Part shown: positions 18,283-28,543 of the stretch, one piece after another
Numbering within the stretch: the first letter of the stretch is position 1
Layout of the letters: every line of letters begins with the position of its first letter
DNA from: an uncultured Burkholderiales bacterium
GTDB taxonomy: Bacteria; Pseudomonadota; Gammaproteobacteria; Burkholderiales; Burkholderiaceae_C
Direction: 5' to 3'
Assembly (NCBI GenBank): GCA_937873395.1
Contig: CALMYH010000054.1
Span: 29,379 to 93,378 of the forward strand
Length of the DNA stretch: 64,000 bases
The notes under the pieces: generated by a model
What the model was told of the DNA's origin: nothing
Databases searched by the model: none
What the model saw: only the letters and a program-made list of their open reading frames with translations
Made by a program: the position numbers and the translations under genes

Positions 18283-18768
18283 TCAGAGCGGCAGTCCCCC
18301 AGGGAACACCCAGAGCAACGCTGCCGTCATGGTCACGTAACGCAGGAACTTGCCGATCGCCATGTAGGCCACGCAGGGCCAGAAGGGAAACCGAAGCCAG
18401 CCCGCTGCCGCGCAAAGCGGGTCTCCCACGATCGGCAGCCACGACAGCAGGCAGGCCTTGGGACCGAAGCGCTCCAGCCAGCGCAGCGCCCGCAGCTCGG
18501 TCGGGGTGCCGTGGCGCAGCTTGTCGACCGCCTTGTGGGTGCCCAGCCCCATGAGCCAGGTCACGGCGCCGCCCAGGGTGTTGCCCGCAGTTGCCACCAG
18601 GATGGCGGGCCAGAACAGCTCGGGGTTGAGCTTGATCAGGCCGAACACCGCCGGCTCGGACCCCATAGGCAGGAGCGTGGCCGAAACGAAGGCGACCACG
18701 AACACGGTGCTCAGTCCCACCTCCGGGAGGGACAGCCATTGCATCAGGTTGAGCATCCAGGAAGGCAT
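18283..18768 (-). CDS. YqaA family membrane protein (DedA/SNARE-associated-like)
   Basis: 161 residues with four or five hydrophobic segments and the conserved YqaA pattern: FVSATLLPMGSEPAV, then VATAGNTLGGAVTWLMG, then RFGPKACLLSWLPIVGDPLCAAAGWLR and a C-terminal FLRYV. YqaA proteins are short relatives of the DedA/VTT family of phospholipid scramblases or flippases. The conserved small-residue and Pro-rich re-entrant loops are visible. Its precise role is not established. It is divergent from dusB across 125 bp and is followed by the MFS exporter gene. Confidence 0.85.
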   Translation of the reverse strand: MPSWMLNLMQWLSLPEVGLSTVFVVAFVSATLLPMGSEPAVFGLIKLNPELFWPAILVATAGNTLGGAVTWLMGLGTHKAVDKLRHGTPTELRALRWLERFGPKACLLSWLPIVGDPLCAAAGWLRFPFWPCVAYMAIGKFLRYVTMTAALLWVFPGGLPL

Positions 18769-18893
18769 GGGGATTCGGATCGACAGACGGTGGGCGGGTT
18801 CCGTCTGCTGAAAAAACAGGCAGCTACAATGCCCATCCCTGCCAGCGCCGCCGTGTCAGGGACCTTGCCAAAGCCGCCGATTCTCCCACCACC

Positions 18894-19940
18894 ATGCACA
18901 TCGGGCCGTACCGCCTGCCGAACACCCTGTTGGTTGCGCCCATGGCCGGCGTGACCGACCGGCCCTTTCGCAAGCTGTGCAAACGCCTGGGTGCCGGCTA
19001 CGCGGTCAGCGAAATGGTCACCAGCCGACCCGACCTGCAGGCCAGCCTCAAGACCTCGCGCCGGGCCGACCACAGCGGTGAGCCGGGACCGATCGCGGTG
19101 CAGATCGCTGGCACCGATGCGCAGATGATGGCCGACGCGGCCCGCTACAACATCGACCGCGGAGCCCAGATCATCGACATCAACATGGGCTGCCCGGCCA
19201 AGAAGGTGTGCAACAAATGGGCCGGCTCGGCCCTGATGCAGGACGAGGCGCTGGCCATCGGCATTGTCGAGGCCGTGGTGGCGGCCTGCGAACCCCGTGG
19301 AGTGCCGGTCACGCTCAAGATGCGCACCGGCTGGTGCGCCGATGTCCGCAACGCGCCGACCCTGGCCCTGGCGGCCGAGCAGGCCGGCGTGCAGATGCTC
19401 ACCGTGCACGGGCGCACTCGTGAACAGGGCTACAGCGGCCAGGCCGAACACGACACCGTGGCCCTGATCAAGAGCCGGGTGACCGTTCCCGTGGTCGCCA
19501 ATGGCGACATCGACTGTCCGCAGAAGGCAGCCGCCGTGTTGCGCCGGACCGGCGCCGATGCGGTCATGATCGGACGTGCGGCCCAGGGGCGCCCCTGGAT
19601 CTTCCGCGAAATCGCCCACTTCCTGGCCACCGGCGAGTTCTTGCCGGCGCCCGATTGGGGCGAGGTCAGGGGCTGGCTGGTGGAGCACCTGCATGACCAC
19701 TACGATCTGTACGGCGAGCACACCGGGGTGCGCAGTGCCCGCAAGCACCTGGGCTGGTATGTGCATGCGCTCGGTCTGCCGGCGCATGAGATCGCCTTGT
19801 TCCGTTCCCGCATCAACACACTGACCCGGTGTGAGGACCAACTGCAGGCCGTGACCGAGAGTTTCGATGCCTGGATGTCCCGTCCTCCGACCGCCGACGC
19901 CCCGCCGGACGGGGTCACCGACTGGAAGCTTGCCGCATGA
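18894..19940 (+). CDS. dusB: tRNA dihydrouridine synthase B
   Basis: 348 residues. DusB is an FMN enzyme that reduces uridine 17 of tRNA with NADPH. The N-terminal TIM barrel shows LVAPMAGVTDRPFR, the catalytic Cys in NMGCPAKKVCNKWAGSAL, the FMN-phosphate motif VANGDIDC and GRAAQGRPWIF; a helical tRNA-binding domain follows. It is the first gene of the conserved dusB-fis operon, whose second gene overlaps by ATGA. TACAAT at 18825-18830 is a reasonable -10, but its -35 is weak. Confidence 0.97.
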   Translation: MHIGPYRLPNTLLVAPMAGVTDRPFRKLCKRLGAGYAVSEMVTSRPDLQASLKTSRRADHSGEPGPIAVQIAGTDAQMMADAARYNIDRGAQIIDINMGCPAKKVCNKWAGSALMQDEALAIGIVEAVVAACEPRGVPVTLKMRTGWCADVRNAPTLALAAEQAGVQMLTVHGRTREQGYSGQAEHDTVALIKSRVTVPVVANGDIDCPQKAAAVLRRTGADAVMIGRAAQGRPWIFREIAHFLATGEFLPAPDWGEVRGWLVEHLHDHYDLYGEHTGVRSARKHLGWYVHALGLPAHEIALFRSRINTLTRCEDQLQAVTESFDAWMSRPPTADAPPDGVTDWKLAA

Positions 19941-20173
19941 GCCAGAGCCCTTTGCACGAATGTGTGCGCGCCAGCCTTGAAAGCTATTTTCGCGACCTCG
20001 ACGGCACCGAACCTGCAGGCCTGCACGACATGCTGGTGAAGGCGGTGGAGAAGCCCTTGCTGGAGGTGGTGATGGAGCAGGCGCAGCACAACCAGTCGCG
20101 CGCAGCCCAATGGCTGGGCCTGAACCGCAACACGCTGCGCAAGAAGCTGCTGGAACACAAGCTGATCGACTGA
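19937..20173 (+). CDS. fis: Fis family DNA-binding protein
   Basis: 78 residues: an N-terminal region with [21 protein letters not shown] and a C-terminal helix-turn-helix [25 protein letters not shown]. Fis bends DNA, organises the nucleoid and activates rRNA and tRNA promoters in fast growth. Betaproteobacterial Fis is shorter than the 98-residue E. coli protein, lacking much of the N-terminal beta-hairpin that contacts invertases. Translationally coupled to dusB by a four-base overlap, as is usual. Confidence 0.95.
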   Translation: MSQSPLHECVRASLESYFRDLDGTEPAGLHDMLVKAVEKPLLEVVMEQAQHNQSRAAQWLGLNRNTLRKKLLEHKLID

Positions 20174-20214
20174 CCGCGTTTCCTCCCGTTCTTCAAACCT
20201 CCCGAACCCAATCC

Positions 20215-21840
20215 ATGCGCGCACTTCTCTCCGTTTCCGACAAGACCGGCATCGTCGAATTCGCCCAGGCCCTGCACGGCCTGGGCGTCAAGCTCCTGTC
20301 CACCGGCGGTACCGCCAAATTGCTGGCCGATCGGGGCCTGCCGGTGACCGAGGTGGCCGAGGTCACGCACTTCCCCGAGATGCTCGACGGCCGCGTCAAG
20401 ACCCTGCACCCCAAGGTGCACGGCGGCCTGCTGGCGCGCCGCGAACTGCCCGAACACATGGCCGCACTCAAGGAACACGGCATCGAGACCATCGACCTGC
20501 TGGTGGTCAACCTGTATCCGTTCGAAGCCACCGTGGCCAAGCCCGGCTGCACCCTGGCCGACGCGATCGAGAACATCGACATTGGTGGCCCCGCCATGGT
20601 GCGCAGTGCCGCCAAGAACTGGAAGGACGTGGGCGTGGTCACCGACGCCGGCCAGTACGAGGCCGTGATCGCCGAACTCAAGGCCGCCGGCAAGCTCTCC
20701 GACAAGCTGCGCTTCGCGCTGTCGGTCGCCGCCTTCAACCGCATCGCCCAGTACGACGGCGCCATCAGCGACTACTTGTCGTCGGTGACGTTTGAAGAAG
20801 CGAAGCTGAGCGAGAGCTACGTGCCTTCGCGCAACCTGTTCCCCGGCCAGTCCAACGGCCAGTTCATCAAGGTGCAGGACTTGCGCTACGGCGAGAACAG
20901 CCACCAGCAGGCCGCGCTGTACCGTGACCTTTACCCGGCCCCGGGCTCGCTGGTCACCGGTGTGCAGCTGCAGGGCAAGGAGCTGTCCTACAACAACATC
21001 GCCGACGCCGACGCGGCCTGGGAATGCGTCAAGAGCTTCGAAGCGCCGGCCTGCGTGATCGTCAAGCACGCCAACCCCTGCGGTGTGGCCGTGGGCAAGG
21101 ACGCACACGAGGCCTATGCCAAGGCCTTCCAGACCGATCCGACCAGCGCCTTCGGCGGCATCATCGCCTTCAACCGCACGGTGGACAAGGCGGCGGCCGA
21201 GGCCGTGGTCAGGCAGTTTGTCGAGGTGCTGATGGCGCCCGACTTCACCGCCGAAGCGCTGGAAGTCTTCAAGCCCAAAGTCAATGTGCGCCTGATGAAG
21301 ATCGCGCTGCCGAATGTCAGCAGCGCCGACGTCGCGGCGCGTGGCGGCGCCAGCGCCTGGGACCAGGGCCGCAACGCCATGGACGCCAAGCGCGTGGGTT
21401 CGGGCCTGCTGCTGCAGACCGCCGACAACCACGAACTGGCCCTGGCCGACCTGAAGGTCGTCACCGCCCGGCAGCCCACGCCGGAAGAACTGCAGGACCT
21501 GCTGTTCGCCTGGAAGGTGGCCAAGTACGTCAAGTCCAACGCCATCGTGTTCTGCAAGAACGGCATGACCATGGGTGTGGGCGCCGGCCAGATGAGCCGC
21601 CTCGATTCGGCGCGCATCGCCAGCATCAAGGCCGAGGCCGCCAAGCTGTCGCTGCAAGGCACCGTGGTGGCCAGCGACGCCTTCTTCCCGTTCCGCGACG
21701 GCCTGGATGTGGTGGTCGACGCGGGCGCGACCTGCGTGGCGCAGCCGGGTGGCTCGATGCGCGATCAGGAGGTGATTGACGCTGCGAACGAACATGGCGT
21801 GGCCATGGTCTTCACCGGCGTGCGCCACTTCCGCCACTGA
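20215..21840 (+). CDS. purH: Bifunctional AICAR formyltransferase / IMP cyclohydrolase
   Basis: 541 residues. PurH carries out the last two steps of IMP synthesis. The N-terminal cyclohydrolase (about 1-200) starts [17 protein letters not shown] and contains STGGTAKLL and [18 protein letters not shown]; the C-terminal transformylase has the Lys-His pair in [13 protein letters not shown] and ends with [24 protein letters not shown]. Start chosen at the conserved [10 protein letters not shown]; an open frame upstream overlaps fis and is not conserved. The fis-purH gap is only 41 bp, so read-through from dusB-fis is likely. Confidence 0.98.
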   Translation: MRALLSVSDKTGIVEFAQALHGLGVKLLSTGGTAKLLADRGLPVTEVAEVTHFPEMLDGRVKTLHPKVHGGLLARRELPEHMAALKEHGIETIDLLVVNLYPFEATVAKPGCTLADAIENIDIGGPAMVRSAAKNWKDVGVVTDAGQYEAVIAELKAAGKLSDKLRFALSVAAFNRIAQYDGAISDYLSSVTFEEAKLSESYVPSRNLFPGQSNGQFIKVQDLRYGENSHQQAALYRDLYPAPGSLVTGVQLQGKELSYNNIADADAAWECVKSFEAPACVIVKHANPCGVAVGKDAHEAYAKAFQTDPTSAFGGIIAFNRTVDKAAAEAVVRQFVEVLMAPDFTAEALEVFKPKVNVRLMKIALPNVSSADVAARGGASAWDQGRNAMDAKRVGSGLLLQTADNHELALADLKVVTARQPTPEELQDLLFAWKVAKYVKSNAIVFCKNGMTMGVGAGQMSRLDSARIASIKAEAAKLSLQGTVVASDAFFPFRDGLDVVVDAGATCVAQPGGSMRDQEVIDAANEHGVAMVFTGVRHFRH

Positions 21841-21883
21841 GCCGGCCCCTTCGGCCTTCTTTCCTTCCAGGAGGAGCGAGTCC

Positions 21884-22228
21884 ATGGAACCCTACGTTGA
21901 CGATGAACGCACGCGGTCGGCCAAGACCCTCACCACCATCATCTATGCCCTGTACGCGGCCTCGTTTCTGGTCGGCATCACCGCCCTCGTGGCCATCGTG
22001 ATGAACTACGTCAAGCGCGAGGACATGCAGGGCACCTTGTTCGAGAGCCACTTCCGCTGGCAGATCCGCACCTTCTGGTTCGGGCTGCTCTGGGGGGTGC
22101 TGGGGGCGCTGTCTCTGGTGATCCTGGTGGGCTTTGCCGTGCTGCTGGCCAACGCGGTCTGGATCATCTACCGCATCGTCAAGGGCTGGCTCAACCTCAA
22201 CGACAACAAGCCCATGTACACCGTCTGA
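21884..22228 (+). CDS. DUF4870 (Tic20-like) membrane protein
   Basis: 114 residues with three membrane segments (about 17-40, 62-83 and 84-100). FESHFRWQIRTFWF between TM1 and TM2 is the hallmark of the DUF4870 family. AGGAGG lies eight bases before the ATG. Function unknown; related proteins are small inner-membrane proteins. It follows purH by 43 bp and may be cotranscribed with it. Confidence 0.85.
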   Translation: MEPYVDDERTRSAKTLTTIIYALYAASFLVGITALVAIVMNYVKREDMQGTLFESHFRWQIRTFWFGLLWGVLGALSLVILVGFAVLLANAVWIIYRIVKGWLNLNDNKPMYTV

Positions 22229-22267
22229 GACAGCGCAAGCGCCCGGGCGCGCAGGGCGCCACGGTGC

Positions 22268-23578
22268 TCAGGCCAGCTGCTTGAACACCTCACGCGCCGC
22301 CGCCACGGTGGCCGCAATGTCTTCGTCGGTGTGTGCCGCGCTCACGAATCCGGCCTCGTACAGCGCCGGTGCGATGTACACACCGCGGTCCAGCAGGCCG
22401 TGGAACAGGGTGTTGAACTTCGCGCCCTCGGTCTTCATCACGGCAGCGTAGTTCTGCGGCAGTTCGGGCATCAGGAAGAAACCGAACATGCCACCCTGAC
22501 AGTCCACGCTGAACGGTACACCCTCGGCGTCGGCCGAGGCCTTCAGGCCGTCCACCAGGGAGCGGGTGGTGGCCGACAGGGCCTCGAAGAAGCCGGGCTT
22601 CTGGATTTCTTTCAGGGTGGCCAGGCCACACGCGGTGGCCACCGGGTTGCCCGACAGCGTGCCGGCCTGGTAGACGCCACCCAGCGGCGCCAGGTGTTCC
22701 ATCACCGCGCGCTTGCCACCGAAGGCGGCCAGTGGCATGCCCCCGCCGATCACCTTGCCCATCACCGTCATGTCGGGCTCGAAACCCGGGATCAGCGAGG
22801 CGTAGTGGCCCTGTGCGCTGCCCAGGCCGACGCGGAAACCGGTCATCACCTCGTCGAACACGAACAGTGCCCGGTGCTGCGTGCACAGCTCGCGGATGCG
22901 CTTGATGAACGGCGCGCTGGCACGCACGAAGTTCATGTTGCCCGCGATCGGCTCGATCATCACGCAGGCGATGTCGGCACCGTGTTCGGTGAACGCGGCT
23001 TCGATCTGCGCGACGTTGTTGTATTCCAGGACCAGGGTGTGCTGCACCACCTCGGGCGGCACACCCGCGCTGGTCGGGTTGCCGAACGTGGCCAGTCCCG
23101 AGCCGGCCTTGACCAGCAGGGCGTCGGCATGGCCGTGGTAGCAACCCTCGAACTTGATGATGGTCTTGCGGCCGGTGGCGCCACGCGCCAGGCGGATCGC
23201 GCTCATGCCGGCTTCGGTGCCCGAGCTGACCAGCCGGACCATCTCCAGGCTGGGCACCAGTCTGACGATTTCTTCGGCCAGCTCGATCTCGCGCTCGGTC
23301 GGTGCACCGAACGAGAAGCCGTCCATGGCGGCTTTTTGCACCGCCTCCAGCACCGCCGGGTGGCCATGCCCCAGGATCATCGGGCCCCAGGAGCCGATGT
23401 AGTCGATGTAGCGCCGGCCATTGGCGTCCCAGAAGTGGGCGCCCTGGGCACGCCGGACAAAGCGTGGCGTGCCCCCGACAGCGCGAAAGGCCCGCACGGG
23501 TGAGTTGACGCCGCCGGGAATCAGGGTCTTGGCTCGATCGAAAAGGTCAAGGTTGCGGTCGGTCATGGGGGCGGTCAA
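22268..23578 (-). CDS. hemL: Glutamate-1-semialdehyde 2,1-aminomutase
   Basis: 436 residues. HemL moves the amino group of glutamate-1-semialdehyde to give 5-aminolevulinate, the precursor of haem. It is a class-III PLP aminotransferase: [16 protein letters not shown] at the N-terminus, [24 protein letters not shown] with the PLP-ring Asp-like contact, and the Schiff-base Lys in [16 protein letters not shown]. Its start overlaps the thiD stop by four bases (ATGA), so the two are coupled; thiD-hemL is a known arrangement in Burkholderiales. Confidence 0.98.
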   Translation of the reverse strand: MTAPMTDRNLDLFDRAKTLIPGGVNSPVRAFRAVGGTPRFVRRAQGAHFWDANGRRYIDYIGSWGPMILGHGHPAVLEAVQKAAMDGFSFGAPTEREIELAEEIVRLVPSLEMVRLVSSGTEAGMSAIRLARGATGRKTIIKFEGCYHGHADALLVKAGSGLATFGNPTSAGVPPEVVQHTLVLEYNNVAQIEAAFTEHGADIACVMIEPIAGNMNFVRASAPFIKRIRELCTQHRALFVFDEVMTGFRVGLGSAQGHYASLIPGFEPDMTVMGKVIGGGMPLAAFGGKRAVMEHLAPLGGVYQAGTLSGNPVATACGLATLKEIQKPGFFEALSATTRSLVDGLKASADAEGVPFSVDCQGGMFGFFLMPELPQNYAAVMKTEGAKFNTLFHGLLDRGVYIAPALYEAGFVSAAHTDEDIAATVAAAREVFKQLA

Positions 23579-24516
23579 TGCTTGGTGGTGTCCAGAGGAA
23601 AATCGTTTGCGTCCAGGGTGCTGTCGGACGGCAGGTCGGCCGGTTCGGCGCTGGACTCTTCGACCACTTCGTCGTCATGTGCCCAGAACAGCCTGTCGGG
23701 CGTCGCGTGCCCCATGCCCGGCTGGAATCCGGCGTCCAGGCATTGGTCCAGATAGTTCAGGGCTTCGGCGCAGGCCGTCTGCAGGTCGGCGCCGCCCGCG
23801 ATCAGGGCGCACAGGGCGGCCGACAGCGTGTCGCCAGCCCCGTTGAACGTGGCTTCAAAGCGCTCGTAGCGGGCGCCAGCGAGCACCGCTTCCGGGGAGG
23901 CCAGGTGGCTCTCGAGCATCTGGTCGGCGGCATTGAAGCCCGTCACCAGGGTGTAGGGCACCCCGTGCACGGCCGCCGCGCGGGCGATCTCGCGCGCGTT
24001 GGGGGCACGGTCCCCTTCCCAGTCGGGCAGCAGCCAGCGGCACAGGGTGTTGTGGTTGCCCACCAGGACCGTGGTCTGGGGCAGCAGCAACTCGACGCAG
24101 GCGTCCAGGTAGGTTTCGATGGCCAGTTCATCCCACCATGACAGGTCGGGCATGTAGGCCACCACCGGGACCTCGGGGTAATCGGTGGTCACGCTGGCAA
24201 TCGCGCTGAGGTTCTCAGGACTGCCGACAAATCCGACCTTGAAGGCCTGCACCGGCATGTCCTCGAGTGCACAGCGCGCCTGGTCCGTCAGCACGTCCTC
24301 GTCGAAGGCGACGTGGTCGTGCACTTCCGACGTGTCACGGATGTAGGTGCCGGCAACCACCGGCAGCACATGCACCGAGGCGCTGGCCATGGCGGTCAGG
24401 TCGGCGGCCAGGCCACCGGCCCCGCTGGGGTCGTTGGTGTTGAACACCATGACACAGGGCAGCGATGTCTGACCGGGTTCAATGCCGGATGGGGAGGAAT
24501 CTTGCTTGTCGCTCAT
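23575..24516 (-). CDS. thiD: Hydroxymethylpyrimidine / phosphomethylpyrimidine kinase
   Basis: 313 residues of the ribokinase fold. The N-terminal [16 protein letters not shown] segment corresponds to the ThiD substrate and phosphate site (DPSGGAGIQADLK), and the anion-hole motif [17 protein letters not shown] is intact with its catalytic Asp. It phosphorylates the HMP moiety of thiamine. I start at MSDKQ; the longer frame enters the divergent promoter region. The acidic C-terminal tail (about 25 residues) is an extension. No other thiamine gene is near; coupling with hemL and the adjacent rubredoxin are conserved in related genomes as I recall. Confidence 0.85.
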   Translation of the reverse strand: MSDKQDSSPSGIEPGQTSLPCVMVFNTNDPSGAGGLAADLTAMASASVHVLPVVAGTYIRDTSEVHDHVAFDEDVLTDQARCALEDMPVQAFKVGFVGSPENLSAIASVTTDYPEVPVVAYMPDLSWWDELAIETYLDACVELLLPQTTVLVGNHNTLCRWLLPDWEGDRAPNAREIARAAAVHGVPYTLVTGFNAADQMLESHLASPEAVLAGARYERFEATFNGAGDTLSAALCALIAGGADLQTACAEALNYLDQCLDAGFQPGMGHATPDRLFWAHDDEVVEESSAEPADLPSDSTLDANDFPLDTTKH

Positions 24517-24667
24517 GGGCCAGTCGATGGCAGATACCGTCCGGAGGCCAAATGAAACCGTCCGCGAACTGCGGGAAATCCAGCGTGACGCGTACCACAC
24601 AGGCGGCTTTCCAGCGCTGCCCCGGTCGATACAATCGTTGCATTCTATGTCAATGACCCCTATAAAG

Positions 24668-24841
24668 ATGAGCGACCCCAAGACTTGGATGTGCCTGATT
24701 TGCGGCTGGATCTACGACGAGGCGGCCGGTGCTCCCGACCACGGCATCGCCCCCGGCACGGCATGGGCCGATGTCCCCATGAACTGGACCTGTCCAGAAT
24801 GCGGGGCCCGCAAGGAAGACTTCGAAATGGTGCAGATCTGA
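24668..24841 (+). CDS. Rubredoxin
   Basis: 57 residues. Two CxxCG knuckles, MCLICGWIYDEAAGAPDHGI and TCPECGARKEDFEMV, hold one iron in a Fe(Cys)4 site; the aromatic residues of the core (Trp, Tyr, Trp, Phe) are present. Rubredoxin is a small cytoplasmic electron carrier. The frame is open upstream (alternative ATGs 9 and 21 bases before), but MSDPKTWMC gives the standard length. It is divergent from thiD and lies 59 bp before pilG. The partner reductase or hydroxylase is not in the window. Confidence 0.95.
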   Translation: MSDPKTWMCLICGWIYDEAAGAPDHGIAPGTAWADVPMNWTCPECGARKEDFEMVQI

Positions 24842-24900
24842 CGGCCCGACCGTCCTGCCTGCCCACCCATCACTGACGCCTTTTCCGGAGCAAGCCCAAC

Positions 24901-25296
24901 GTGAGCACGAACGCATCGCTGAAGGTCCTGGTGGTGGACGACAGCAACACCATCCGGCGCAGTGCCGAAATCTTTCTCAAGCAGGGCGGTCACGAGGTGC
25001 TGCTGGCCGAGGACGGTTTCGACGCGCTGGCCAAGATCAACGACTACCAGCCGGATCTGGTGTTCTGCGACATCCTGATGCCTCGCCTGGACGGCTACCA
25101 GACCTGCGCCATCATCAAGCGCAACGCGCGTTTTGCCGGGCTTCCGGTGGTCATGCTCTCGTCCAAGGACGGTGTGTTCGACAAGGCGCGCGGACGCATG
25201 GTGGGATCGCAGGAGTACCTGACCAAACCCTTCACCAAAGACCAGTTGCTGCAAGCGGTGCAGCAGTTCGGTGCCAACCCCAACGGAGCTGCGTGA
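24901..25296 (+). CDS. pilG: Twitching-motility response regulator PilG
   Basis: 131 residues, a CheY-like receiver: VVDDSN, phospho-acceptor Asp in FCDILMPRLDGYQT, Ser in MLSSKD and Lys in TKPFTKD. PilG stimulates pilus extension downstream of the ChpA kinase. GTG start, with no ATG close by. First gene of the pilG-pilH-pilI-pilJ-pilL cluster. Confidence 0.92.
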   Translation: MSTNASLKVLVVDDSNTIRRSAEIFLKQGGHEVLLAEDGFDALAKINDYQPDLVFCDILMPRLDGYQTCAIIKRNARFAGLPVVMLSSKDGVFDKARGRMVGSQEYLTKPFTKDQLLQAVQQFGANPNGAA

Positions 25297-25661
25297 TGCC
25301 CATCCAGAAAGTGCTCGTCGTCGACGATTCCAAGACCGAACTCATGGTCCTGTCGGACTTGTTGGGTAAAAACGGCTACACCGTGCGGACCGCCGAGAAT
25401 GCCGATGAAGCCTTTCGTCGGCTAGGCGAAGAAAAGCCCGACCTGATCCTGATGGACGTGGTGATGCCCGGTCAGAATGGTTTCCAGTTGACCCGCGCCA
25501 TCACGCGGGATCCCCAGTTTTCGAACATCCCGATCATCATGTGCACCAGCAAGAACCAGGAGACCGATCGCGTGTGGGGCATGCGGCAGGGTGCACGCGA
25601 TTACGTGACCAAACCGGTCAATGGCGAGGAGCTGATCTCCAAGATCCGGGCGCTGGGTTGA
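25296..25661 (+). CDS. pilH: Twitching-motility response regulator PilH
   Basis: 121 residues, a second receiver: VVDDSKTE, Asp in LMDVVMPGQNGFQ, Thr-Ser in MCTSKNQETDRVWGMRQGARDYVTKPVNG. The WGMRQGA segment is typical of PilH, which acts as a phosphate sink or retraction control against PilG. The ATG shares one base with the pilG stop (TGATG); an adjacent GTG one codon upstream is also possible. Confidence 0.92.
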   Translation: MPIQKVLVVDDSKTELMVLSDLLGKNGYTVRTAENADEAFRRLGEEKPDLILMDVVMPGQNGFQLTRAITRDPQFSNIPIIMCTSKNQETDRVWGMRQGARDYVTKPVNGEELISKIRALG

Positions 25662-25691
25662 CCCGTCCTGTCTGATCGACGCGAACACAGC

Positions 25692-26225
25692 ATGGCCAAC
25701 CGTCAGTCACTCAAGGAGCTTCAGGAACGCCTGGCGCAGCGCCTCACCGCTGCTCGGACCGAGGCGGCCACCGCCTCCTGGTTGGCCGTCGAGGCGGGTG
25801 GGCAGGCGTTTCTGTTTCCCCTGGTTCAGGCGGGAGAGATTTTTCCCTGTGGGGGCATCAGGTCCGTCCCCTACACCAAACCCTGGTACCTCGGTGTTGC
25901 CGCCCTCCGGGGTGGGTTGCAGGGGGTGGTCGACCTGGTGACACTGATGCCCGGAGGCTCGCGTGATGCCGTGGTGACCGACCGGGTCACGTCCGAATCG
26001 CGGCTGGTGAGCCTGCACGGCGCGCTCGGTGTCAATGCCGTTTTGCTCATTGACCGCCTGCTCGGCTTGCGCCAGTCATCGGGTTTCACCGCGGCCGGAG
26101 ATCCGCCTCCGGGGTCTCCGGCCTATGTGACGCGAGTGCTCACCGACGGAGAAGGTCGTTCCTGGTTGGAAGTCGACTTGCAGGCGCTGGCCGGTGATCC
26201 GGAGTTTCTCTCGATTGCAGCCTGA
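25692..26225 (+). CDS. pilI: CheW-like adaptor PilI
   Basis: 177 residues with a CheW domain (about 28-165): EAGGQAFLFPLVQAGEIFPCGGIRSVPYTKPWYLGVAALRGGLQGVVDL, then SLHGALGVNAVLLIDRLLGLR. It couples the chemoreceptor PilJ to the kinase PilL/ChpA. Position between pilH and pilJ is the canonical order. Confidence 0.9.
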   Translation: MANRQSLKELQERLAQRLTAARTEAATASWLAVEAGGQAFLFPLVQAGEIFPCGGIRSVPYTKPWYLGVAALRGGLQGVVDLVTLMPGGSRDAVVTDRVTSESRLVSLHGALGVNAVLLIDRLLGLRQSSGFTAAGDPPPGSPAYVTRVLTDGEGRSWLEVDLQALAGDPEFLSIAA

Positions 26226-26284
26226 TGCTGCACAGCCCGGTCGGGCGCTGTCTGTCGTAGCGTTTTTTTGTTGGAAGGTTTCGT

Positions 26285-28531
26285 ATGGCCCTGCTTGATC
26301 GTTTTCCAGGTCTGATGAAGAAAAAGACCGGCGATGAACCCGAGGCTCCTGGCGGGGTCGATCAGGCCGTTGCAGAGTTGGCCGCCGCCAGTCTGGCTGC
26401 GACGCCTGAGGACTTTGCAGAAAGCCGGCTGGCATCGGACGACGAGCCGCAGCCTTTCATCGGTGGGGTGGTCACGCTGCCCCTGCTGGGACAGAGACCG
26501 CCGGAGAAGCACCAGAGAACCCTCTCGATCCTGCTGGCCGTCGCGCTGGTGGTGCTGGGTGCGGCGACGGTGTATGCGCTCAACCAGGCCGAGAAGACCG
26601 GTCAGCAGGTGGCCGCCAGCGGTCAGGCCCTGATGCAGTCACAGCGACTGGCCAAGAGCGTGTCCCAGGCCCTGGTGGGATCGCCGGAAGCCTTCGTGGA
26701 GGTCCGGGACAGCGCCCAGGTGCTGGCCAGCAACTCGCGGGGCCTTCGCGACGGCAATCCGCAGCTGTCGCTGGCTCCGCTTGACCAGAGCTTTGCGCCT
26801 GCGCTGACGGACATCCTGACGCGGGTCGATGAAGCCGAGCGCAATTCGGCCGCCATCCTGGCGCAGCAGCAGGTGTTGACGCAGGTGGGTGCCGCCTTGC
26901 GGACCATCAACCGACAGTCGTCCGACCTGCTGGAGATTGCAGAGACCGTGTCCTCGCTCAAGCTGCAGCAGAATGCGCCAGCTGCCGAGATCGCGGCCGC
27001 CGGCCAGCTGGTGATGTTGACCCAACGCATCGGCAAGTCGGCCAACGAATTCCTCACCCTGGAGGGTGTCAGCCCCGAGGCGGTGTTCCTGCTCGGCAAG
27101 GACTTGAACACGTTCAAGGAAATCGGTGAAGGCCTGCTGGGGGGCAGCCAGGAACTGCGCCTGAGTGCTGCCCGCGACCCGCAGGTGCGCGAGAATCTCG
27201 AGGCCTTGCTGGCCTTGTACGAGCAGACGAGAACCGAGGCCGGAGCCATCCTCGGCAACCTGCAGGGTCTGGTCTCGGCACGTGAGGCCCAGGCGGCCAT
27301 CGTGACCGACAGCGAACCCCTGCGCATCGCGCTGGAGAAGATGCAGTCCGATCTCTCCTCGCGTTCGGGGCTGGGTGCGGGTCAGGTGGCGCTGCTGGTG
27401 GCCACCGCCCTGTTTGCGCTGCTGTGCGCGGTCGGTCTGGCCTATGTGCAACTGCTCGACAGCCGCCAGCGCCAGCTGGTGGCCGAGAGCCAGCGCCGCG
27501 CGGCCGAGGGTCTGGAGCAGGAGGCCAAGCGCGTCAACGATGCCAACCAGGCCGCCATTCTGAGGCTCATGAATGAACTGCAGACGGTGGCCGAAGGCGA
27601 CCTGACCCAGGAAGCGACCGTGACCGAGGACATCACCGGCGCCATCGCCGACTCGGTGAACTACACGGTGGAAGAGCTGCGCTCGCTGGTGGGCAACGTG
27701 CAGGCCACGGCCACCCGGGTGGCCCAGACGACGTCGGCGGTGGAAAGCACCTCGACCGAACTGCTGGCCGCCTCGACCGAGCAGCTGCGCGAAATCCGCG
27801 AAACCGGCCAGTCGGTGCTGGACATGGCGCAGCGCATCAACCAGGTGTCCGGTCAGGCCCAGGAGTCGGCCCAGGTGGCCCGGGCTTCGCTGCAGGCCGC
27901 TGAGTCCGGCTTGCAGGCGGTGCAGGACGCCATCGGCGGTATGAATGCCATCCGTGACCAGATCCAGGAAACCTCCAAGCGCATCAAGCGGCTGGGCGAA
28001 TCGTCGCAGGAGATCGGTGAAATCACCGAGCTGATCTCGGACATCACCGAACAGACGAACGTGCTGGCCCTGAACGCCGCCATCCAGGCAGCGTCGGCCG
28101 GTGAAGCCGGTCGAGGCTTCTCGGTGGTGGCGGAAGAGGTGCAGCGTCTGGCCGAGCGCTCGGCGGATGCCACGCGCCAGATTGCGGCGCTGGTGAAAGC
28201 CATTCAGACCGACACACAGGATGCCGTGGCCGCCATGGAGCGTTCCACCCAGGGTGTGGTCGAAGGGGCCAAGCTCTCGGACAACGCGGGAACCGCCCTG
28301 TCCGAGATTGACCGCGTGTCGCGCCGACTGGCCGAACTGATTGAACAGATTTCCAACTCGGCACTGCGTGAAGCCGAATCGGCCAACGAAGTGGCCGGCA
28401 ACATCCAGCACATTTTTGCAGTGACCGAGCAGACCGGTGAAGGTACCCGCTCCACCGCCCAGCAGGTCCGGGAACTGTCGGCGATGGCCGAGGAATTGCG
28501 CCAGTCGGTATCCCGGTTCAAGATCGCCTGA
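26285..28531 (+). CDS. pilJ: Twitching-motility chemoreceptor PilJ
   Basis: 748 residues. A basic cytoplasmic start is followed by a membrane segment (about 78-98), a large periplasmic domain containing two PilJ-type helical modules ([37 protein letters not shown]), a second membrane segment (about 362-390), HAMP and an MCP signalling domain with [38 protein letters not shown]. PilJ reports type IV pilus or surface contact and pilin status to the kinase. No CheR pentapeptide is seen at the C-terminus. The 59-bp gap before it has a GC-rich imperfect hairpin and a T7 run that may partly attenuate transcription. Confidence 0.93.
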   Translation: MALLDRFPGLMKKKTGDEPEAPGGVDQAVAELAAASLAATPEDFAESRLASDDEPQPFIGGVVTLPLLGQRPPEKHQRTLSILLAVALVVLGAATVYALNQAEKTGQQVAASGQALMQSQRLAKSVSQALVGSPEAFVEVRDSAQVLASNSRGLRDGNPQLSLAPLDQSFAPALTDILTRVDEAERNSAAILAQQQVLTQVGAALRTINRQSSDLLEIAETVSSLKLQQNAPAAEIAAAGQLVMLTQRIGKSANEFLTLEGVSPEAVFLLGKDLNTFKEIGEGLLGGSQELRLSAARDPQVRENLEALLALYEQTRTEAGAILGNLQGLVSAREAQAAIVTDSEPLRIALEKMQSDLSSRSGLGAGQVALLVATALFALLCAVGLAYVQLLDSRQRQLVAESQRRAAEGLEQEAKRVNDANQAAILRLMNELQTVAEGDLTQEATVTEDITGAIADSVNYTVEELRSLVGNVQATATRVAQTTSAVESTSTELLAASTEQLREIRETGQSVLDMAQRINQVSGQAQESAQVARASLQAAESGLQAVQDAIGGMNAIRDQIQETSKRIKRLGESSQEIGEITELISDITEQTNVLALNAAIQAASAGEAGRGFSVVAEEVQRLAERSADATRQIAALVKAIQTDTQDAVAAMERSTQGVVEGAKLSDNAGTALSEIDRVSRRLAELIEQISNSALREAESANEVAGNIQHIFAVTEQTGEGTRSTAQQVRELSAMAEELRQSVSRFKIA

Positions 28532-28543
28532 CCCCCGAAGACC

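Noticed and set aside
22239-22250. GCGCCCGGGCGC palindrome between the DUF4870 gene and hemL as a terminator
   Set aside because: There is no loop and no T-run. Short GC palindromes of this kind are expected by chance in such GC-rich DNA.
26240-26275. Intrinsic terminator between pilI and pilJ
   Set aside because: The GC-rich stem is imperfect, and the T7 run is about a dozen bases beyond it; the pil genes are expected to be cotranscribed.
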